Shown in pieces: positions 15,057 through 25,400 of a DNA stretch of 64,000 nucleotides; positions within the stretch are counted from its first letter, which is position 1, and each line of letters begins with the position of its first letter. The position numbers were made by a program, and so were the translations under genes. This DNA is from Stictocephala bisonia (taxonomy: Eukaryota > Arthropoda > Insecta > Hemiptera > Membracidae): assembly GCA_035578905.1 (NCBI GenBank), contig JAQJVL010000251.1:20615-84614 (forward strand), read 5' to 3'. Under the pieces are notes generated by a model that saw nothing but the letters and a program-made list of their open reading frames with translations, searched no databases and had not been told where the DNA came from.

Positions 15057-15102
15057 AAACCAACACGGCAGTATATGAAATAAGATACTGCCGTGTTGGT
15101 TT
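15057..15102 (+). other. Perfect stem-loop of cassette 5
   Basis: 15057-15074 is perfectly complementary to 15085-15102 (18 bp, 10-nt loop), and T7 follows at 15100-15106. The gap to TGACCTTGACC is again 19 nt although the stem sequence is unrelated to the others. Confidence 0.65.
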
Positions 15103-15121
15103 TTTTAAAAACCAATTTCGG

Positions 15122-15220
15122 TGACCTTGACCTATATTTTGGACTTGTAAAATTTCTGCTGTTTGAGTTTTTGGAACTGAACACGGAGTTTAACTTCTTT
15201 TTATTGTTTACCCCCACCAC
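15122..15220 (+). promoter_or_regulatory. Cassette 5 promoter
   Basis: TGACCTTGACC at 15122-15132, GGACTT 8 nt later (15141-15146) and a CCCCCACCAC box at 15211-15220. TTATTTAA at about 15229 is the only TATA-like string before ATG 15294. Confidence 0.55.
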
Positions 15221-15293
15221 AACTTCATTTTATTTAACTTTGTTGTTCTTGTGTGTTTTAAGTCAGTATCATCTCGTCAGGCTCTGCGTGAAC

Positions 15294-15602
15294 ATGAACA
15301 CAGACTTATTGATGGTCTTGACCGAGTTGAAACGTGCTAATCCGACATGGAGTTGTCATGACTACAAGTACAAACTTAAATTGATGGAGCACATAGCGCT
15401 ATCTGTAGAGAAGAGGAAACAGCAGTTGAAGTGTTCATCGAAATTACCTCTACGATTTGGTAAGCATTTCATAGAATGCTTTATCAAATTTGAAGAAAGA
15501 ACATTTACCCGCTTGTTAGAAAACATTGGACCTGCAGAGTGCGGTGAAGATTTATACAACACTCTGATGATGAAGATAAAAGGCGAACCCGTTTCTGAAT
15601 AG
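15294..15602 (+). CDS. Small accessory protein, family unknown
   Basis: 102 residues from ATG 15294 (ACATGA context). The frame is open back to an ATG at 15093, but that lies in the stem-loop, before the promoter motif. The protein looks largely helical, with several Cys (C20, C48, C64, C88) and many Lys/Glu. It ends with I-K-G-E-P-V-S-E. It sits alone behind cassette 5. I do not recognise it; an early host-interaction role is only suggested by the shared promoter with the bHLH and acidic genes. Confidence 0.5.
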   Translation: MNTDLLMVLTELKRANPTWSCHDYKYKLKLMEHIALSVEKRKQQLKCSSKLPLRFGKHFIECFIKFEERTFTRLLENIGPAECGEDLYNTLMMKIKGEPVSE

Positions 15603-15617
15603 GAGGACAAAGTTGAG

Positions 15618-15645
15618 TGGTGGGGGTGAAGTAGTGGTGGGGGAG
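15618..15645 (+). promoter_or_regulatory. Double G-rich CACCC-type box before the 15748 gene
   Basis: GTGGTGGGGGTG and AGTGGTGGGGGAG in tandem at about 15618-15645. Further down CTTCGCATC (15685) is shared with the leader of the acidic gene (about 994), which suggests a common start-site element. There is no clear TATA. Confidence 0.4.
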
Positions 15646-15747
15646 ACACCGAGTCCCTAGCGGACGTGCTGGCGCTACATCACTTCGCATCCGGCTGTCG
15701 AACAGTGCACCTCTCGCTCCTATTACAACAACAACAAGAAGAAATAA

Positions 15748-15915
15748 ATGGACTCTCCAGTACAAGATGATACAGTTTCTTCATCAACACACTATAACAC
15801 AAATAACATTTCTCATGCACCAGATATAGATGAACGGGAAATTCAAGTACAAGAGGTGAGTAGCACTACATCTTCAGATATTGAAGCAATTTTGCTATCA
15901 CTAATTGGAGATTAA
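15748..15915 (+). CDS. Small acidic frame with in-frame continuation after its stop
   Basis: 55 codons from ATG 15748 to TAA 15913-15915. The product is Ser/Thr/Asp-rich and ends D-I-E-A-I-L-L-S-L-I-G-D, an amphipathic acidic helix similar to part of the frame at 1731-1919. The same phase stays open after the stop for 45 more codons to TGA 16051-16053, with similar acidic, Q/N-rich composition. This suggests either a nonsense mutation in a ~100-codon gene, stop read-through, or a short true product. Confidence 0.4.
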   Translation: MDSPVQDDTVSSSTHYNTNNISHAPDIDEREIQVQEVSSTTSSDIEAILLSLIGD

Positions 15916-16161
15916 GAAAACAATGAAGTGTTTGCAACAACGAATAGCAACAACAACTATCGTTCAGACTTGGAATATGTACCACCACAAACAACATCGA
16001 TGAGAAGAGGGACTGAAGTAGTAGTAGTAGAAGAAGAGAGAAACAAAATTTGAACATTACAAAAACATTATTACGTATTTATTGTTTCCAGTGTTGCCAA
16101 CCTAAAAAATTCCCTTACAAAAATTTCCTCACTACAATATTTCCCACACACACACACACAC

Positions 16162-16337
16162 AGATCTTGTACGAATTATTATTTTCGTTACAATACTATT
16201 TGTTGTTGATTACAAAGTTTTGTTCTTCAAAACAAATACAGATCTTGTACGAATCGTATTCGTTTTTGAGTAACCAATTTTTTGTAATCAACAACAAAAA
16301 TAGTATTGTAACAAAAACAATAATTCGTACAAGATCT
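16162..16337 (+). repeat. Long inverted repeat of cassette 6
   Basis: Arms 16162-16216 and 16281-16337 (55 and 57 nt) are almost perfectly complementary, with a 64-nt spacer that itself starts a third copy of the arm's first ~16 bases (from 16239). A (CA)n run precedes it and T6 (16339-16344) follows. It holds the place the stem-loop has in the other cassettes. Confidence 0.75.
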
Positions 16338-16359
16338 CTTTTTTAAAACTTACTTTGGA

Positions 16360-16440
16360 TGACCTTGAACTTTAAATCGTGACGTCACCAATTCACGTCC
16401 CCGTGACGTCCTCAGCCACGTCACACTCTAATATGACGCA
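16360..16440 (+). promoter_or_regulatory. Cassette 6: nuclear-receptor site plus cluster of CRE/ATF sites
   Basis: TGACCTTGAAC at 16360-16370, then TGACGTCA at about 16380 and further TGACGTC, ACGTCA and TGACG cores at about 16403, 16419 and 16434. CREB/ATF sites of this type drive early promoters at adenovirus ends. No + strand gene follows, so this may be the inner part of a terminal repeat or a cut-off promoter. Confidence 0.5.
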
Positions 16441-16469
16441 GGCCAACTTTTCTTTAAATTTTTGACAAC

Positions 16470-16650
16470 CGGAAGTCATCAATTGAGCCAGCGGCCCTAG
16501 TTTCCTACTACTAGGGCAAGCAGCCAGGACAGCTAATTTTGGAATCCGAACCACGTAGTATCGATTTAGTTTTCTAATTGACAAACCTGATGCACAGTTC
16601 TCTCCCCTACTCAATATTCGGACATTATCATTGTTGATATAGGGATTGTT
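16470..16650 (-). repeat. Host dispersed repeat fragment at the right flank of the element
   Basis: Contains GAATCCGAACCACGTAGTA and the following ~40 bp that recur at about 38090-38150, and in the other orientation near 26600. This is host repeat, so the viral unit should end between about 16.44 and 16.54 kb. A frame on the minus strand here (16393-16653) is part of the repeat. Confidence 0.5.
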
Positions 16651-16659
16651 CATAAATCG

Positions 16660-18560
16660 TAACCTACGTTAAACATATGCTTTGTTAAATAGAAATTTTG
16701 TTAATTATAAATAAATACATGATGAACAGCTGAAGTAAAACAATTAAAACTCAGGATTTATGTATAAAATCTATTTATAGGCATGTTGTGAAGTCTTGGT
16801 GTATCAACAGTGTGTGTAATAACCTTAAAACGAGGCCATGACGTCATATTACTACTACCAGCTGTGCGGACTCAACGAGCTACCAGCTGGAAGAAATAAA
16901 CTTGTAGCAATCACCTTCGGTATCAACAACCGAACAGCAAACAGTCCAGTGTTACAAGACAAGCAGAGCTTTAGGGCACCAAACACTTCATTTTAAAAAT
17001 ACATAAATTAATTGCCAATGTAGGTGTAAACTTGGAAGAGGGGGCCATCACCACTGTATGTGTAAAGGCAGGAGGGAGGCCTATTACCCTGTACTATAAG
17101 GATGGGGGGAGAAAGGGAGGGTAATCGCTGTTGGACGTGTATAGGGGGGGAGGGAGGGCCATCACCACTGCACATTTATGGTTGGAAGGGAGGGTCAAAA
17201 CCACTTCACGTGTAAGAGGGGAAGGAGTGTCATAAACAATAAACACGTGTTTTCGAATTTTAACTATTTGAAGTTTGTCGTATCTTCGTATATTTAAAAT
17301 ATCCCAATGGTGGCAGACTTTAAAAAATCACACTGTATACTGACAAACGATAACCATACGCAAGTGATAAAATGTATGTATACAATATAATATTGTAATG
17401 GTTTATCCCTAAACATTATATATTAAGTCTAGAGGGAAAGTAAATTCATTCTGACAAAGGCATGTGGTCCAGTGGAAGAACTACAGAAATCATAACAAAA
17501 CCAAATCAAAATACTTCATTGTGTAGCTTCAATTTAGGAGTATGTGATTCAGTTCTTACCCTTACATGGAAATTTCGAATATATCTACTGTATGAAAGTC
17601 ATAATAATTTTTATTACCACTTAACTATTCATTTATGCACTTAGAGTTAATGAGTAGTGACAATTTACAGTCAAAGTATAATACCATTAATTATTTATTA
17701 TGTAACAAAGTAGGCTTGTTCAATAAGTGAATATAAACAATTATTGCTAACCTGCAATTAAGTGTTATAGATAAATTATACCTCTACGTTATAAACCATA
17801 ATTATGCCTGTACTTACTTGCAATATTTATCGAAAATATGATACAAGACAACCCATTTTTTTACCATCGTAAAACACAATTGAAAGCATCATATGTGCTT
17901 AATAATATAACTATTTTATTTACTTATAATATAACACCGATTATATTATGAGTATTATTATATATTATTATTATTTATAATATAACACCGATTTTTACTT
18001 TCCGTCACGTCAAATGTTCCTCTTATCAGCTCGGAAGTTATGGTTTATAAAAGCAAAGCATTGATTGTCTGAAGATTGACATGTAAAATAATCAATAGTA
18101 GTTTTTTATAATAAACCGAAGTTCGTCTGTGTGTGTAATACATAGTTAAACATTTACTCACTCACAGTGGCTGATGGCTAACGAAAAGCCAATAGCACAA
18201 GGTACTTGTACAAGGAATGTATAAATAAAAATATCCACCTCATATGACGACAGCCAATGTTCATTTCTACTGTGGGTAAAAGTAGACTGTCTTGATTTTA
18301 GTTACAAAAAACGAAAATCTTTGCAACTTCAGAAGACTTAGTAATGTTTACTAAAAGCTTTTAAATAAGAGCTTTTATTTTGATACAAACAAAGCTCATT
18401 TCACACGAATATTTGAATTCTAAGCAATTAATTCTGTTCAATGCAGTATTGTGTAAGTTTATCATAAAATAGGATATTTTTCTACTAATATAGAATCCCT
18501 TAAGAATAGTGTTGTATATGTCAAAAGTAAGCATTCATATATGTACATGCCATTTAAAGG
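16660..18560. other. Host non-coding DNA with G-rich minisatellite
   Basis: AT-rich with no gene seen. 17035-17235 has four or five degenerate units of the GGGAGGG...CCATCACCACT...CACGTGTA type that recur at 19.2, 25.2 and 50.8 kb. 17930-17990 is a TA-rich duplication (TATAATATAACACCGATT). Confidence 0.6.
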
Positions 18561-18600
18561 CCTGTTGGTTAACATTGTTGTACGAGTGAGGTACTATATG

Positions 18601-18670
18601 TTGCTCGGTTCGGGATTCGAACCTTCAACCAAGTAATCTACTGTCTGAATCCTTAGCTACTCACCCACCA
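18601..18670 (-). repeat. tRNA-derived SINE head / tRNA pseudogene
   Basis: On the minus strand a box-B match GGTTCGAATCC (18613-18623) lies about 35 nt after GAGTAGCTAAGGATTC, an A-box-like start. The ends do not pair as an acceptor stem, so this is a SINE or decayed tRNA, not a working tRNA gene. Confidence 0.55.
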
Positions 18671-18849
18671 CATTGGCAACATACATTTGTTCAAAAGTAT
18701 GTATTATGCAAAGTACATCGTCATACAAAATAATAATAATAATATTCATCCTTATTGCAAGTAGACAGTACGGTATTTAAGTTGTATTTCATATGTTTTA
18801 ATAATAAGACGGCACTCTCTATCATAAACTCTAAAACTTATATATAATT

Positions 18850-19065
18850 AGCCGTCACTGTCGGCACCAGTGTTGCAGTGCTACGTGGGTCAAAGCGTTG
18901 TGGAGATTGTAGGCGACGGTTCTATGCTCAGTTTTCTTAACACCGAGACGGCGTCCTTGTGTCCTAGCTATCTTACTTTTAATGTCGCTTTTTCTGAGGA
19001 ACAATTGGCTCTAGTTAGTGACAATGACTATTTTCGTTCATTATTAAATATACTCTGTGGATGGG
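18850..19065 (+). repeat. Dispersed host repeat copy
   Basis: Aligns by eye with 26375-26500 (shared blocks around GCAGT.CTA, GGTTCTGTTGCC / GGTTCTATGCTC and TTAA.ACCGA.A.GG.GTCC). No coding sense is evident. Confidence 0.45.
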
Positions 19066-19149
19066 TCATATAAAAGTACCGTATCTATATCCAACAATAC
19101 AAAATGAAAGCTGAAAAATGCAATGTTATACTAATAATAATTGCACTTG

Positions 19150-19410
19150 ATGGAGTCCGCCTGGGCTGATACACGTTATCACTGCACGTGTATGGGTGGG
19201 TGGGTGGGTCATCACCACTTCACGTGTATGGGTGGGCGGGTGGATCATCACCTTTGTACGTGTATGTATGGTTTTAACCTGGGCAGTGGGGTTAAATGCC
19301 ATTAATGCACGTAATGTTAAATGTTAAAATGCACGTAAAATGCCATTGTACGTGTAGGGGTGGGTGGGTGGGTCAATACCATTGTACGTGTTGGGGTGGG
19401 TTAAATGTTC
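19150..19410 (+). repeat. G-rich minisatellite with G-quadruplex motifs
   Basis: Units of CACGTGTATGGGTGGGTGGG + TCATCACCACTT. GGGTGGGTGGGTGGG at 19194-19208 and a longer one at 19357-19372 are ideal single-nucleotide-loop G-quadruplex sequences. Confidence 0.7.
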
Positions 19411-22400
19411 TTAGGTACTTATTATACTAATACTTTTATAACAAAAAAAATTTAGGGATCAATTGACTTACGTTATTGTACTTTTCAAAAACATAGTTTT
19501 ACAGCTGAATGTAATGTTTAAATGAATGAATGAGATATTCATAAAAAATTATAGAAGGGCTTTAAAATATGAACATCATGTGCTTTTATTTTCATTAAAT
19601 TAAATAACGATGTAGTTTATTCAAACGCTTTCAGCCTCAAAAGTACATACCGTTGGTTTCAAACTTATTGTATTAAACCAATTCAAATACAAACTATTCG
19701 TCTTTTGGTAAACAAGTATTCGTTTATTTTTATATAAGCAAAGCCCAATCAATTTACGAAATTCAACATAATAGGAGAATATCTAATTTTATGAATACAA
19801 TGTATAAGTCTAAGTAACAAAGGATACGTATGATTTTTATATATGTTTTTAATAGTTTTGCTTTCATGGTAAACAGTTTTTTTAAGTATGTAGAGCATAA
19901 CATCTATTTCTCAAAGACTACTAAAACTGCCAGATTTTTTGTTACATTAGAGTTTAGAGTAGAACAGAAATTAAAGATAAGTTTGTACAAAACAGCTGTT
20001 ACGGTGTGAACTGTGGAGCAGTTTTGGCTCGTGGATCTGTTGACTGCGGTTGCTGGTGACATACTTAAGTCAGCAGGAGCTTTCTTTCTTTCAAGCCCAT
20101 TTGTCTGACATGAAAATAAAACTTTTAGAAAACCTCATGTTTTGCTGCCAAAATTTTGGCATCAATTCAGTTTGGCACGTATTTATGAATAGTACGTGAG
20201 TTGAACATGATTTTAAGGATATGCATGATGCATGAGCTACAGTAAGTGAAATCTCAATTTTATAATATTAGTAAATATATTTTTAAACATACTATTACAA
20301 AATATGGACTTTAATGCAGCATATACATTTAGATGTATGTTTAGTCACTAGGGAACCAAAGGTTATGTGAAGTTTTTGTTTTAAAGGCACTTTGAGAGGG
20401 TTGTTTTTTGGCTATACTGTATGAAAACGATTTTTTTTTTAATCTATATAAAAAATATTTTAAAAAAATTTAACCCCGTAACTTATTTTTCACTTTTGAT
20501 ATAAAAAAGTTATTTATTGACTACCAAAAAACAAATTTTCCAAATTGCAAAGTCTGTACATTTAAGTTGAATACGAAATAAAAGTATTATTTTTCTTTGA
20601 ACTAATAACATCCTCGAGTTATACAAAAGTTAAAGTGTAATTCCTCTGCCAACAAAACACAAAAATATTTAATACTAACTGAACATAGTTTACTCAATTA
20701 TTATTGATACCCTTTTACTAAACATTTTACAAAAATGGATAATTAAGTGCTTTTAAAATACTATATGCATTTACCGGTATACAGTCTAGTACAAACATGT
20801 TTCCGCTATAATTGTTATCTATATTACAAATTTTAACTAAAATACTATGGAAAAATGTAAATCTCAGATAACATTGAACAAAGCATTTTATAATGACGTT
20901 ACTATATTTCACTACACGTCACGTACATTATAAATACGAATACAGTAATTTAACTTAGTTTCAGACCAAGTTTACAGTTATGTCCAGTAAACACCCAAAA
21001 CCACTATGAGTATAATAACTTTTCTTGACGTTATGAAATTAAACTGAACCCGTCAATAAAATCAACTGTTTTACTGCCATTTATTCAACACATACTCAAT
21101 CCTTTGTGTTGCTTCTCTCCTCTAATTTACATGATAGTTTGAGTTTTATTTTTAGGCACTGTTACATTATATATATATGCTAAAATGTGTTATAATATAA
21201 ATTATTGCATTATAAAAGTTAGAGAGGAACATTTAATTTAATATGATAGTATCATCATCACCTCATGGTAACTCAAATTATAACGTGTTTAATGAAATAT
21301 AATAATGACAAATTGACAACCCTATAGTTGAGTGAGAATACCTAATATAGGTATATCAAAGTCTTTCTTAAAAATAAGGTAGAACTATTACAAATAATCA
21401 GTATTGTTTTATGAAGCTATTTTTATAACGTTTGTTAACTAACATTGGGTATTTCTTTATGGATTTTTGGAATCAGAATTTATTTATTAATTTCGTTTAG
21501 TCTGTTTGATTTTTTATTGCACATGTTAAAGTACCACATACTTTTTAATTTTTTTCAGTTGTTTGTTAAAAATAGTATAGTCATCAATATAACATGTTTC
21601 TTCCCATAGGTAATTTTTATTTTTATTATTTTTACTCTTCTTAGATTATTTATAGTAAAAATTAAGTTTTTGTGTTATATACGGATTATCTACGTAAAGT
21701 AGATGTACGGTTAAGAGTGGGTTCCTCTATTTGGCGTGTAACATTGCACTTTAGAATTATTTCATATGCGTACATGGAAGTATCGTCCAACGGGTATTTT
21801 GTAGTTGTTGAAGAGTAGGGGTGGGATTATACAGAATCACAGGTTGACGGGCGTGGTAACTAATTGTAGACACTATTGTATATAAATATTTAGAAGATTA
21901 ATCAGCCATTGCATTATAAAGACCGAATGGTTTATTCTAGTTAATTCTCAATCTACTTTAGATATTTTTATAGATATATATATATATATTTATATGCAAA
22001 TCACATAAAATGGAATATAGAAAAATTGTTAAACTTGTGCATATACTTATGAAATTAGTCAAATATTTAATTTTTGTGACAAAACAATATTTATAAGAAA
22101 CATAAATAATGTAAATTTAGTACACGATTCCGAACGACCCTCCTATGAACCAAACATTCCTATGAAACCAACATGAAAAATACATTAGCGGCTTAATTGA
22201 ATAGACCATTCTCTGACGTGGATTATAATTAGCTAAGTTGAATGTTCAATTTGTTAAAATCACATGAGAGTTGGGTACTCGGCAACTATACCCTTCCGTA
22301 ATTAGATAATTAATTAGTATAATTAATTAGTATAATTAATTAAAAATTTTAATTAATAATGCGTTTATCATATTTCAATAGTGTTCGATATTTATTTAGT

Positions 22401-25400
22401 TTCCTGGAAAAAGTTATTGTGAACTAAATAATATGTGGTTATTAATGTAAAAAGAATAATAGTAATAATAAAATAAGGATTGGTCTACAAGTCACAATAA
22501 GTTACGACAAAATACATTATTAATAGATACGTTACTTTACAATCCTCTCCAATTGTATTTCACAAAACTCATTGTTTTGAAGTTTCCAATTCAATAACTT
22601 AAAGCATGTACCTATTGTAATGTAAACAAGTCTATCTACCCCCTTGGTTATTGGACCTAACCTTATCTACATAATTACAACAGATTCACCGGACGAAATA
22701 AAATCAAAATGTCATCATAAGTGTTTTAGGATATTAAAGCTGGATTGGCATTAGTTTACCTATTACGTCGGTGAAATATTACATGACATTTAAACACATA
22801 ATGTCCAGTACGTGTGTAATCCACAAAATATCAAGTTTTTATCCAAATATTTGAAGAATTTTGAACTGCAATTTTTTATTTTATCATTGTAAAGTAGAAG
22901 ACTTATACGTTGATCAAAAGAACTGTATGTATTAAAAAAGGAAATAGAGACATATTTAGTTATGATTAATAATGCAATGTAGGCCTAAATAAATATAGGA
23001 AATTCCATAGATAAAAGAGTAATTATGTATTATTTTTATACATAATTCAAATTATTTTTCTTTTTATGTATGAATCTGGCTCACTGACTGACTTGAAATA
23101 TATCACTTGATAATTTATGTAAAAAACGTTGATCATAATGTTCAAGTAATGAAAAACATGCAGGTGTGCTTACAAATATGTCGGATAGGCAGCCGTGCTT
23201 CGACCCACCGCTGGTCTTCGTATGATGTTGACATAATGAATGTCTGATTTCTAACATAAGTCAAAATGAGGTTGAAACCTGTCCTAACATAACTGACTTC
23301 CCCACAGTTAAATACAAACACTCAGTAGTTAAGCATTTACTTGACAACAAAGCGATGCTAGAGGTGGTACAGCAAACAACTCTTGTGGTAAACTGAGAGA
23401 TGCGATAGTAAACAACTGTTGTGGTAAACCTCTGCGATACGACTACTAGGATCACTGGCGTCAAGCATTTTGCATTTTTTTTCTCAAGAGTAAGATTTGC
23501 TACTGTGTGTTCATATTACTGCATACCGTGCCTAACTTGTCCTGACCCAAAATAACCTAAGCTGACCTAACATAACTCAGCCCAACATAACATAACCTAT
23601 CCTGACCTAACATAACCTAACCCAACCTAACTAAACCTAACATAACCTAGCCTATATATATTATTTTTTTTAACCAGTTATATTTGTCCAAAACTAGCAT
23701 ATGCAGCACAGAAGAAATTTTAAGAGTGGCATCCTTTTCTGTAAAGACTTGTAAAAACTGTACAATATAGCTTATTGAGAGAACATTCTAATAAATCCTT
23801 AACAGTATAAGTATTTATTTAATGAAAACTTTAATTTATTTTTATGAATTGGGATTTTTTTAGAATAGTTTAATAATCCATATCTCAGATATTTTAAGGT
23901 ATATCCGAGTGAAATTAAATATTTAGTAATTTCATAAGACAGTTGTGAAACAAACTAAACGGATAAATACTACTGTTTAGATTGATTTGTCTTAAGTTAA
24001 TTTTGTGTGATTAACTCAAAAACGTGTTTTATCAAGTTCAGGGCATTTGAATATTCTGCTATTGTGTTGCTCATTCGCCTAAACTTAAAGCCAATATTCT
24101 ATAGAGATTTTAGGTGATTGTTTATATTTTCAGTCTTTTCAATATCATAACGGTTTTGGCTCGATGAATGCTATTGTAGTGTCCATGCTAAGTGGTGATA
24201 TAGGGAAATGTGTTTTTTGGAAGTGGAACCATTGAAGGTGTATATAATCAAGGGTGGAACCAAGTATTTTATTTGTCAGTCATACAAAAGCCATTCTCAC
24301 TCATGTTAAATGTTGTATTCATACGGGTTTGCCTTTAAATACGTACAAGATCGCTTCTTTGTCTTAAATATGAATATAAATATTTATTAAAATAAAGATA
24401 TATAGTTTAAAATATTACTGTTCTCTGAAAGATATATTTATTCAAATTTTAAACTACAATCTGAATCTACAGATTCATTTTAGCTGCTAAGTAGATTTAC
24501 GTGGAAAAGAGTCGCAGCAACGAGAGTATAAAAATTTGTAAGTAGTTAGCTTAAAAACTAAATTGTACACCTAGATTAACCAGACTTTTTAATCACAGTA
24601 ACTTAATAAAGTAAAGCATATATTCACTTTATGGATGAACAGGATATATAAATGAATTAAGTGAGATTCCCACATAATATTTTTTTTAATTGTTAATAAT
24701 CAGGTATATTTTATCCCTGAAAAAATGCATTACAATTTTTTAAAGCTATCCATGTATACTCAAATTCATTTTTTTCTTTGACCGTATTTTTCTTTGAATC
24801 TTGTATAAAAGTGTAATTTTTCAAAAGTTATTCTAAACCAGCCAGTTACAATCACTACCGTGCCACTTTGTTGATAAGACAGATCAAACAAAGGTATTCA
24901 CACAGGTAGTTTTAAAATCAAAATAAAGATGTTTTTATAAAATAAATATATGACACCTAAATAAGCCCCCTTACTCTGTATGAAAAGTTATGAGGAATGG
25001 GCAGAGTAAGGCTAAGAAGGAGACTGGTCTCTCCTTAAAAAAATGTTGTTTTAAAAATACATTACTATACGCTTGATTTCTGAACCATATTCTTATAATT
25101 TTGAATGTCATGTTGCTTTCAAAAACATGTTACACAAAATATGAAGAAGTATATTAAATCACTTTTACCACGTACGTGTATGGGTGGGTGGTTCAATATC
25201 ACCGTTAGATCTATGGGAAACTGGCTGGAAGAAATAAAGTATGTAAATGGAAAACCTATTATTAGTGATCAGTTAGTAAGTGATATTTAATTATATAATC
25301 AGTAATGTGTTATCAACAGAAAAATAAAACATATTAATAAAATGATAAACCATGCAAAAATAACTGCAATTAATTCTAAGTGTAAACTCTAGTTTTAACT

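Noticed and set aside
16393..16653. 86-codon minus-strand frame at the element's right edge
   Set aside because: It crosses the CRE cluster and a host dispersed repeat and shows no family features.
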